Under the pieces are notes generated by a model. That model did no database searches. It saw only the letters and a list, made by a program, of their open reading frames with translations, and was not told the origin of the DNA. This document shows positions 57,821 to 64,000 of a DNA stretch of 64,000 nucleotides, in pieces. Made by a program: the position numbers and the translations under genes. Origin of the DNA: Herpetosiphon sp042688385 (GTDB lineage Bacteria > Chloroflexota > Chloroflexia > Chloroflexales > Herpetosiphonaceae). Location of the stretch: positions 185,550 to 249,549 of the forward strand of contig NZ_JBHUPY010000011.1 of the NCBI RefSeq assembly GCF_042688385.1, read 5' to 3'. Numbering within the stretch: position 1 is the stretch's first letter; each line of letters starts with the position of its first letter.

Positions 57821-59200
57821 TTAGACTAGGCGTTCGCGAATGTAGGCGGCCAATTCGTTAATTGGAATCCGCACTTGGCTCATGGTGTCGCGGTCGCGCA
57901 CAGTCACCGTGTCGGTTAAGCTGGGATCGTCGCCCCGGCCCAAGGTATCGAAGTCGACGGTGATACAGAACGGCGTACCAACTTCGTCGTGACGGCGATA
58001 GCCCTTGCCGATGTTGCCAGTATCTTCGTAGAAAATGCGGCCAATGCCGGTTGCCATCAACAAGTTTTTAACAGCTTTGGCTTTTTCGACGATCTCTGGC
58101 TTATTGCGGGCCAACGGCAACACCGCAACCTTGATTGGCGCTAAGTGGGGCTTGAGCTTCAAGACAATGCGTTCTGAGCCGTTTTCCAAGGTTTCCTTGG
58201 TGTAGGCTTCGGTCAAAACCGCCAAAACCCCGCGATCGACCCCTGCCGATGGCTCGATGACGAATGGCACCAGCGGTTTTTGGGTTTCTGGGTGCGGAAT
58301 CGTCAATTTGGCCGTGCTATCTTCATTGGGATCGACGTTTGCCGATAAGCCAAAATCTGCTTGGCTGCGGGTATGCGAGCCAAGGTCAAAGTCGGTACGA
58401 TTGGCAATCCCCTCTAATTCTTCCAAGCCATGCGGGAATTTATACAGAATATCGACGCAGGCTTTGGCATAGTGAGCCAATTCATCGCCTGCTTGATGAT
58501 AGGCTTGCAGATTTTCGCTGAGCAAGCCTTGATCGCGCCACCATTGCAAACGGGCCTCGACCCATTGGCCATGCCATTCGTCGTCGGTGCCAGGCTGCAC
58601 GAAGAATTCAAGCTCCATTTGCTCGAATTCACGCACGCGGAAGATAAAGTTGCGCGGCGTGATTTCGTTGCGAAATGCCTTGCCAATTTGGGCAATCCCA
58701 AAAGGCAAACGGCGAGCGGTTGAATCAACCACATTTTTGAAGTTGGTAAAGATGCCTTGGGCAGTTTCAGGCCGCAAATAGGCAAACGAGCCTTCTTCGG
58801 CAACTGGCCCGACGGCGGTTTTGAACATCAAATTGAATGGGCGTGGCTCGGTCAAATCGGTTGAGCCACATTTTTCACATTTGTTATCTTTGAGTTGGTC
58901 GGCACGCCAACGGCTTTTACAATTACGACAATCGACCATTGGATCGGTAAAGGTTGCTTCGTGGCCAGAGTGGCGCAACACCAAGCGATGGGTCAAAATC
59001 GACGCATCGAGGCCTTCCACATCGTCGCGTTCATAGACCATGGCTCGCCACCAAGCGGCTTTAAGGTTGTTTTTGAGTTCAACCCCCAACGGGCCGTAAT
59101 CGTAGGTTCCTTGCAACCCGCCATAAATATCCGAGCCAGGAAAGATAAAGCCCCGCCGCTTGCATAACGAAACCAATTCATCCATCGTTGTTGCTGGCAT
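57821..59200 (-). CDS. glyQS: Glycyl-tRNA synthetase (class II, homodimeric type)
   Basis: A 459-residue single-chain glycyl-tRNA synthetase. It attaches glycine to tRNA-Gly. Class II motifs are clear: motif 2 in FRNEITPRNFIFRVREFEQM and motif 3 in EPSAGVDRGVLAVL. A zinc-binding CRNC...CEKC insert and the anticodon-binding C-terminal domain (VAVLPLARNK) are present. The ATG at 59200 follows GGAGG; 59260 is an unsupported extension. A glycine-specific T-box leader lies 132 bp upstream. Confidence 0.96.
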   Translation of the reverse strand: MPATTMDELVSLCKRRGFIFPGSDIYGGLQGTYDYGPLGVELKNNLKAAWWRAMVYERDDVEGLDASILTHRLVLRHSGHEATFTDPMVDCRNCKSRWRADQLKDNKCEKCGSTDLTEPRPFNLMFKTAVGPVAEEGSFAYLRPETAQGIFTNFKNVVDSTARRLPFGIAQIGKAFRNEITPRNFIFRVREFEQMELEFFVQPGTDDEWHGQWVEARLQWWRDQGLLSENLQAYHQAGDELAHYAKACVDILYKFPHGLEELEGIANRTDFDLGSHTRSQADFGLSANVDPNEDSTAKLTIPHPETQKPLVPFVIEPSAGVDRGVLAVLTEAYTKETLENGSERIVLKLKPHLAPIKVAVLPLARNKPEIVEKAKAVKNLLMATGIGRIFYEDTGNIGKGYRRHDEVGTPFCITVDFDTLGRGDDPSLTDTVTVRDRDTMSQVRIPINELAAYIRERLV

Positions 59201-59331
59201 AAAAACCTCCATGAAAAGGATGAAGGATGAGGTATGAGGGATGAAAATATGCCAAATCACTGATCGATTGATCGCTATTTTGGGATAGTTCAGCGTATTT
59301 CATCCTTCATCCTTCGTCGTTCATCCTTGCT
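59201..59331. other. Region between T-box terminator and glyRS start
   Basis: 131 bp that contains degenerate GGATGA-type modules on both sides (catccttcatccttcgtcgttcatcctt; aggatgaaggatgaggtatg), suggesting that repeat sequence has been added inside the leader. These opposed modules could pair with each other. Confidence 0.5.
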
Positions 59332-59550
59332 AAAAACGGTCATCCCCAGGCAACGCCATTGCTAGCACTGCCTGGGGACGAAGAAAAAACGCTTCGCGGT
59401 TCCACCCCAGTTCCTTGGTTTTACACCAAGGCACCTTTGCGATCTATTGTAATTGGCTCCCCGTCGCCATTCTGCTGGTTTCGGCTTGTGGGCTTGCACC
59501 ATCCCCACATCGCTGCGAGCGAAATTCCAGCCTACTTCTACGGTTCATCG
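59332..59550 (-). promoter_or_regulatory. Glycine T-box riboswitch of glyRS
   Basis: On the minus strand a stem I with AGAAGTA loop-E element pairs as CCGT/ACGG and CTGG/CCAG around an AGAATGGCG strand, placing the specifier codon GGC (Gly) at 59466-59468. Stem III (CCTTGGTGTAAAACCAAGG, 59413-59431) is followed by the T-box core GGGTGGAACCGCG (59395-59407) and a terminator (CCCCAGGCA/TGCCTGGGG, 59344-59377, then TTTTT at 59332-59336). Uncharged tRNA-Gly should stabilise the antiterminator and switch on synthesis. The layout follows Bacillus glyQS leaders. Confidence 0.9.
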
Positions 59551-59626
59551 CCAATAGGCATCATGTTGTTGGGGCTAACTCTAGCATAGCTGCCAGAATG
59601 TCTATTCAGCCCAACGACTGATTTGC

Positions 59627-60547
59627 TTAAGCGCTAAACTCGACTTCGGCGGCATCAGCGATTTTTGGGCGCTGAGCTGCTTGATCGTATTTAACGCTGC
59701 GGTCGTTACTTACTTGGGTATAAATTTGCGTTGTTGAAATACTTGCATGGCCAAGTAACTCTTGCACTTCGCGCAAATCCCGGCCCCGATTGAGCATATG
59801 GGTTGCGAACGAGTGGCGCAAGGTATGAGGGGTTAAATCGCTCAGGCCTAACCGTTCGGCGTAGCCCTTTAAGATCAACCAAAAGCCTTGGCGGGTAAGC
59901 CGCTTGCCCCGATGATTGAGAAACAAGGCTGGGTCGCCGCCGTTGCGGCTAATCTGGCCACGCGCCATATCAAGATATTCTTCCAAGGCGGTGCTTGGGC
60001 TGCCAGCAATCGGCAAGCTACGCTCCTTATTGGCCTTGCCCAAGCAACGAATCTGATGGCTATTCAGATCGACATCTTGAACATCGAGCGCAACCAACTC
60101 GCTGACGCGCATGCCAGTGGCATACAAGACTTCGAGCATGGCTTTATCGCGCAGGCCTTCGGGGCCACTGGTCGTAAGGGGCAATTCAAGCAGTTCGTCA
60201 ACTTGCGCGACCGTAATCGCTTTGGGCAAGAAACGATCAACCTTGGGCGAATCCAGGTTTTCGGTTGGATTCGTGGCAATAATATGTTGGCCTTGCAGGT
60301 ATTCAAAAAACGATTTAATTGCAGCAGTACGACGTGCGATCGTGGAGGTTGCGTAGCGCTTTTCTTTGAGGAAGAGCAAGAACGCCAACAGGTCATCGCG
60401 GGAGACGCTGCTCCAGCTGCCTGCGTTGCGTTCGACAATAAAGGTAACAAATTGGTCAAGGTCGGTTCGATAGGCGGCAATGGTGTTACCGGTTAAACCG
60501 CGCTCAACCGTTAAATAGGCTAAAAACTGTTCTAGCTGCTGCTGCAT
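59627..60547 (-). CDS. XerC/XerD-family tyrosine recombinase
   Basis: A 306-residue recombinase. The N-terminal SAM-like core-binding domain (RGLTGNTIAAYRTDLDQFV) and C-terminal catalytic domain carry the R-K-H-R-H-Y set: TGMRVSEL, a Lys in GKANKERSLP, HTLRHSFATHML, LLGHASISTTQIY and the nucleophile Tyr. XerC/D resolve chromosome dimers at dif. XerD-like by the HASISTTQIYT form. The ATG at 60547 follows GGAGG; 60553 is the alternative. No mobile element context. Confidence 0.92.
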   Translation of the reverse strand: MQQQLEQFLAYLTVERGLTGNTIAAYRTDLDQFVTFIVERNAGSWSSVSRDDLLAFLLFLKEKRYATSTIARRTAAIKSFFEYLQGQHIIATNPTENLDSPKVDRFLPKAITVAQVDELLELPLTTSGPEGLRDKAMLEVLYATGMRVSELVALDVQDVDLNSHQIRCLGKANKERSLPIAGSPSTALEEYLDMARGQISRNGGDPALFLNHRGKRLTRQGFWLILKGYAERLGLSDLTPHTLRHSFATHMLNRGRDLREVQELLGHASISTTQIYTQVSNDRSVKYDQAAQRPKIADAAEVEFSA

Positions 60548-60788
60548 GAGCACCCTCCAACGTCGGGATATGCGTTTCCAAAATTCCCCGCAGCGCCTAT
60601 GGTAGCACCAAGAATTGCTTATGTCAAAGATGAAAAGTAGGGATCAGCTGTCAGGGACGAGGGGTCGGGGCTAGGAAGTCAAATCAGCAGATCAGTCTGT
60701 TTCCAACGTTTTAGGTTATTTTCCAAATCGCTTAATTCCTATGTGCTCAATGCTGCCCCCTAATCCCCAGCCCCTGACCCCTCGACGC

Positions 60789-61592
60789 TCATTTATCAGC
60801 GCCAGCAAGATCATCGGAGCAACCAGCGGCGATGCGCGACCATTGGGCAATTGGGCGGCCAGCAGGCCGATTGACGGCGTGGCCATGCTCATCGGTGCGC
60901 ATTTGGGCCGAGCGGGTGTTGAAAAAGCGTTGTGGCCAGCCAGCAGGCGAATCTTCCCAAACTTCTTGGCGGCCATAAATTGTCATATCGAGCATGGCAT
61001 ATGAGCTGCCCATCTGCTCGCAGCCACGACCGGTCGTCCAATAGGTTTCAAATACGCGACCATTATGTTGCAAATAGCACACCCAAATGCCAAAATGGCG
61101 ACCAGCAATCAGCCGATCAAGCGAGGCTTCTGGCACAGAATACCAAGGCATCGGCCAGCCCATAAATTCGCGGTAGCGGTTGCTCTCGGCAAATGGGCCT
61201 TGACAAAACACGGCAAAGGTCACATCGCGCGAGTTTAGGTAGCCAAGTTCAAGCACATGGCCAACATTCATGCTACAGCCTTCGCATTGCTGCGCCGCAC
61301 TCGCACCGTCGTACCACATCATATAACCTGCAAACAGCTGACTGCGGCCTTCAAAAGCGTCGATTAATCGAACTGGGCCATTTGGGCCAACGACTGGCGT
61401 TGTTGCATCGACTTCGACCATCGGCAAGCGCCGTCGCGCAGCAGCAATTGCATCGCCCTCGCGAGTATGGGCTTTCTCGCGCACGCGAATCGTATCAAGC
61501 TCAGCTTGGAAGGTAGCGCGATCAACAGTTGGGGGGATACTTGGGGGATTGGCATCGCTAAGGGGAATTTGGTTTTGCAAGCCATCGTTCAT
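60789..61592 (-). CDS. DUF899-family thioredoxin-like protein
   Basis: A 267-residue protein. RLIDAFEGRSQLFAGYMMWY and the segment CEGCSMNVGHV are typical of the DUF899 group, which has a thioredoxin-like fold; the central CEGC may be redox-active. A DSPAGWPQRFFN-type tail is present. Function in the family is unclear. ATG 61592 (AAGGAG upstream) is chosen over 61652 and 61607. The gene stands alone between repeat-containing spacers. Confidence 0.85.
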   Translation of the reverse strand: MNDGLQNQIPLSDANPPSIPPTVDRATFQAELDTIRVREKAHTREGDAIAAARRRLPMVEVDATTPVVGPNGPVRLIDAFEGRSQLFAGYMMWYDGASAAQQCEGCSMNVGHVLELGYLNSRDVTFAVFCQGPFAESNRYREFMGWPMPWYSVPEASLDRLIAGRHFGIWVCYLQHNGRVFETYWTTGRGCEQMGSSYAMLDMTIYGRQEVWEDSPAGWPQRFFNTRSAQMRTDEHGHAVNRPAGRPIAQWSRIAAGCSDDLAGADK

Positions 61593-61913
61593 TGAATGCT
61601 CCTTCATCACTACAATAAACTGCCTTGCTATCATAGCATGAAAGGCGAACAAACGATCTATTTAATCAAGGGGCCAGGGACTAGAGATCAGGGGTCAGGA
61701 GAGCATAGAACATAGAGCTAGGTTTTAAGATCCCCTCACCCCAACCCCTCTCCCGTGGCGCGGGCGAGGGGCTTTAATCCGCTGGTTCTAACACAAGTAT
61801 TGAGAACCCTGGTCGGCTCCTCCCTCGCCCGCGTGCAGTGGGCGAGGGGGCTGGGGGGTGAAGGAACATGGTTGCAACCTGACCCCTAATCGCTAGCCAC
61901 TGACCCCTCGTCG
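61593..61913. other. Repeat-filled intergenic region
   Basis: About 320 bp without a gene; contains degenerate gatcaggggtcagg and agcatagaacatagagc modules, repeat A copy 11 and cctgacccctaatcgctagcc-type modules up to the mutase stop codon. Confidence 0.7.
61732..61864 (+). repeat. Dispersed repeat A, copy 11
   Basis: Full-length; right end slightly changed (GGCTGGGGGGTGAAGGA). Confidence 0.85.
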
Positions 61914-63254
61914 CTACCCTTGAATAATCGCCAACACTTCGTCGCGTTTGGCTTCCATCAGCTCTTTGCTGCGAGCTTCGAGGTTGAGCCGCAACAAGGG
62001 TTCGGTGTTGGAGCCACGCACATTAAAGTGCCAATCAGGATAATTGACCGACAAGCCATCCATGGTGTGTTGCTCTGCATCGCTGTATTTTTCGGCCAAG
62101 GTCGCCAAGACAGCCTTCACATCGGCAACTTTGGTGTTGATTTCGCCTGAAATGAAGTAGGTTGCTTCAAGCGGAGCCAACAATTCGCTCAGGGTTTTGC
62201 CCTTTTTCGAAAGCATTTCCAAGATAATCAGCGATGGAATCACGCCTGAATCGGCGTAGTTGAAATCGCCAAAATAGTAGTGACCAGTCACTTCGCCAGC
62301 GAAAATCGCGCCTTCGTTGGACATACGAGCCTTGATGAAGGCATGGCCAACCCGCTCCATCAGCGGCACACCACCAGCAGCGCCAATCAATTCGGGCACG
62401 GCCCACGAAGCCCGCACATCATACAGAATCTTGGCTCCTGGGTGTTTTTCAAGGAAGTATTGGCCCATCAAGGCGGTCATAAAATCGCCAGAGATAAATT
62501 GGCCGCGATTGTCGATCGCAAAGAAGCGGTCGCCGTCGCCATCGAAGGCAAAGCCAACGTCGGCGTTTTCGCTAACCACGCGGGCTTCAAGTTCAGCGCG
62601 ATTTTCTGGCTGCAATGGGTCAAGCCCGTGGTTTGGCAAGGTACCATCGGGGTCAAGATACAGGCCAATCAATTCGACTGGCAAGCGTTCGTAAACTCGC
62701 TTGAGAATTGGCCCGACCATGCCATTGCCTGTGTCGGCAATCACTTTAAGCGGTTTGAGGCTGGCGACATCGATCAATTGCAAGACCGATTCGATAAATT
62801 CTTCGCTGAGGTCAAGCTCGCTCATGCTGCCTTGGCGGGTTGGTTCAGCAAATGCTTCACTCTCGACCAATGTGCGCAAATCTTGAATGCCTGCATCGCC
62901 TGAGAGCAATTGAGGCATTTTTTTGACCATCTTGAAGCCGTTGTATTGTTTGGGGTTGTGCGAGGCCGTAACCATCATGCCTGGCAAGCCCAATTGGGTA
63001 CAGGCAAAATAATATTGATCGGTGCTGACCATACCGATGTTGATCACATCAGCGCCTTGGTGCATCAAGCCACGGGTAACTGCATCGAAAATCGATGGGC
63101 CTGAGGTGCGCATATCACGGCCAACAATCACTTTTTCTGCTTGCAAAAACGAAGCGAAGGCGCGTCCAATCAAAAATGCTACATCTTCATTCAGTTCGCT
63201 GGGGTAAATCCCGCGAATATCGTAGGCTTTGAAAATCCCTGGATTGACCTGCAT
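61914..63254 (-). CDS. Phosphomannomutase/phosphoglucomutase
   Basis: A 446-residue alpha-D-phosphohexomutase that interconverts hexose 1- and 6-phosphates. The phosphoserine loop MVTASHNPKQYNG, metal-binding loop FAFDGDGDRFFAID, sugar-binding GEVTGHYYFGDF and the C-terminal phosphate-binding RGSNTEPLLRLNLEA are complete. It resembles AlgC/ManB-type dual-specificity enzymes. The ATG at 63254 follows AAAGGA. It would supply sugar nucleotides for envelope glycans such as those made by the two GT-C-like proteins in this window. Confidence 0.93.
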   Translation of the reverse strand: MQVNPGIFKAYDIRGIYPSELNEDVAFLIGRAFASFLQAEKVIVGRDMRTSGPSIFDAVTRGLMHQGADVINIGMVSTDQYYFACTQLGLPGMMVTASHNPKQYNGFKMVKKMPQLLSGDAGIQDLRTLVESEAFAEPTRQGSMSELDLSEEFIESVLQLIDVASLKPLKVIADTGNGMVGPILKRVYERLPVELIGLYLDPDGTLPNHGLDPLQPENRAELEARVVSENADVGFAFDGDGDRFFAIDNRGQFISGDFMTALMGQYFLEKHPGAKILYDVRASWAVPELIGAAGGVPLMERVGHAFIKARMSNEGAIFAGEVTGHYYFGDFNYADSGVIPSLIILEMLSKKGKTLSELLAPLEATYFISGEINTKVADVKAVLATLAEKYSDAEQHTMDGLSVNYPDWHFNVRGSNTEPLLRLNLEARSKELMEAKRDEVLAIIQG

Positions 63255-63355
63255 GGTTGTATCCTTTCTGTGCAGAGCGATCATGGGCTATCATACGCCA
63301 AAATTGTTAAATCGCGAAGAGTAGGATTTTTAGAACTTGCTACAATTCAAATGCT

Positions 63356-63420
63356 CACCACCCTTCCGTCCCGCCTCAAGGCGGGAGACGCAGGGGTTTT
63401 CATCCCCTGCACACCTAATA
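63356..63420 (+). repeat. Dispersed repeat B variant, copy 5
   Basis: CCACCCTTCCGTCCCGCCTC start; the palindrome is changed to CCCGCCTCAAGGCGGG with compensating bases on both arms, and the second hairpin is CAGGGGTTTTCATCCCCTG. This shows that the stems, not the bases, are kept. Confidence 0.8.
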
Positions 63421-63628
63421 TTTGTTTGTTGGATTGTTGTTTTTGATTCTATACCCCAAAACTTGGCGATCTTCGTGCCCTTCGTGGTTGCGACGCAAGG
63501 GGGATGGGGATCAGTATCCTGTACAATGCCAACCACCTGTCGTCAACCCCAATGATTTTCCGATAGCCAAGAGCCAATCGCCTCCTCCCCTTCGTGCTCT
63601 TCGCGGTTTCCGTTCGTCACTCATTTCA

Positions 63629-63692
63629 CCACCCTTCCGTCCCGCCTCAAGGCGGGAGACGCAGGGGTTTTCATCCCCTGCACCCCTAATAT
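63629..63692 (+). repeat. Dispersed repeat B variant, copy 6
   Basis: Same variant as 63356, 273 bp downstream, with the same flanking ATATTTGTTTGTTGGATTGTT tail. Confidence 0.8.
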
Positions 63693-63897
63693 TTGTTTGT
63701 TGGATTGTTATTATTGATTCTGTAACCCCAAAACTTGGCGATCTTCGTGCTCTTCGTGGTTGCGACGCAAGGGGTCGGGGGCTGGGGATCAGTATCCTGT
63801 GCAATGCCAACCACCTGTCGCCAACTCCAATGATTTTCCGCTAGCCAAATGCCTTCGTGGTTCCTGATCCCTGATCCCTGATCGCTCATCCCTCGTT

Positions 63898-63924
63898 TCA
63901 CCACCCTTCCGTCCCGCCTCAAGG
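63898..63924 (+). repeat. Dispersed repeat B variant, copy 7 (truncated)
   Basis: Only CCACCCTTCCGTCCCGCCTC and a few bases remain before unrelated sequence. Confidence 0.65.
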
Positions 63925-64000
63925 TTTAAGGGCGGACAGGGACGCGTAAACAGGGGATACAGAACGACCTCAGGTTGGTATACTGGATGGTGCAAACCAT

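Larger units (their letters stand above)
63255..64000. other. Repeat-filled intergenic region to window end
   Basis: About 745 bp with no supported gene. The promoter of the mutase should lie in the first ~80 bp. The rest holds three copies of a repeat B variant and long degenerate modules; 63341-63580 and 63615-63850 are themselves a tandem duplication of ~270-bp units. Confidence 0.7.

Noticed and set aside
59627..60547. Recombinase as sign of an integrated element
   Set aside because: It matches housekeeping XerC/D in length and motifs, and no attachment repeats or cargo genes flank it.
62280..62903. 207-codon plus-strand frame
   Set aside because: Antisense to the phosphohexomutase with its catalytic motifs in the true frame.

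Overview
The window looks like chromosome of a filamentous, predatory Chloroflexota bacterium; Herpetosiphon or a close relative is the best fit. This is inferred from gene content and style, not from a marker gene. Coding is moderately GC-rich, most genes have AGGAGG-type ribosome sites, GTG and TTG starts are common, eukaryote-like Ser/Thr signalling genes are present, and spacers are loaded with dispersed GC-rich hairpin repeats. Three tRNAs (Leu-TAG, Gly-GCC, Glu-TTC), rsmA, gap, a T-box-controlled glycyl-tRNA synthetase, a XerC/D recombinase and a phosphohexomutase are housekeeping. No transposase, phage or CRISPR locus was seen.

Layout. 1-1183: the N-terminal part of a secreted calcium-binding repeat protein, cut by the window edge. 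1547-6355: small genes, a sirtuin, a trypsin-like/PDZ protease, a LuxR regulator, rsmA. 7105-13573: membrane proteins, a STAS protein, a GT-C glycosyltransferase, two tRNAs, cinA. 14015-18615: a manganese/zinc uptake locus (DtxR-type regulator, lipoprotein, ATPase, two permeases), with a palindrome TTAGG-N5/6-CCTAA in front of both the regulator and the transporter. 18816-25494: LysM-SH3-M23 cell-wall hydrolase, GT-C-like membrane protein, FAD oxidoreductase, membrane hydrolase. 25752-31043: a peptide natural-product (RiPP-like) locus, described below. 31129-38941: acetyltransferase, DUF1444-like protein, CorA, a beta-propeller lipoprotein, a NarL-type regulator, RodA. 39037-46003: a phospho-signalling block (kinase with PQQ propeller, PP2C phosphatase, VWA protein, FHA protein) followed by a RodZ-like protein. 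46086-49012: YajQ, an oxidoreductase, and an overlapping pair made of a T4 Pnkp-like kinase and a Thg1-like 3'-5' polymerase. 49189-52640: tRNA-Glu and a sugar ABC importer without its ATPase. 52932-63254: OmpR-type regulator, gap, epimerase, STAS sensor, T-box/glyRS, recombinase, DUF899 protein, phosphohexomutase.

The most interesting system is the peptide locus. Twelve tiny genes (29-37 codons), nearly all below ordinary gene-finding limits, lie head to tail on the minus strand behind one promoter. All share a 20-residue leader, an invariant Cys at position 23 preceded by Gly-Gly or Gly-Ser, and a hypervariable tail that ends in Pro in 11 of 12. Downstream are a membrane M50-type metalloprotease with a PqqD-like recognition domain at its N-terminus and, overlapping it by 11 bp, a protein with a degenerate P-loop region followed by TPRs. 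No radical SAM enzyme, lanthionine synthetase, YcaO or ABC exporter is nearby. The four longest spacers in the array carry hairpins whose stem sequences differ but stay paired.

A second theme is dispersed repeats: about eleven copies of a ~130 bp bipartite hairpin element (repeat A), seven of a ~65-90 bp element (repeat B), and many short degenerate modules. They fill nearly every long spacer and often abut stop codons.
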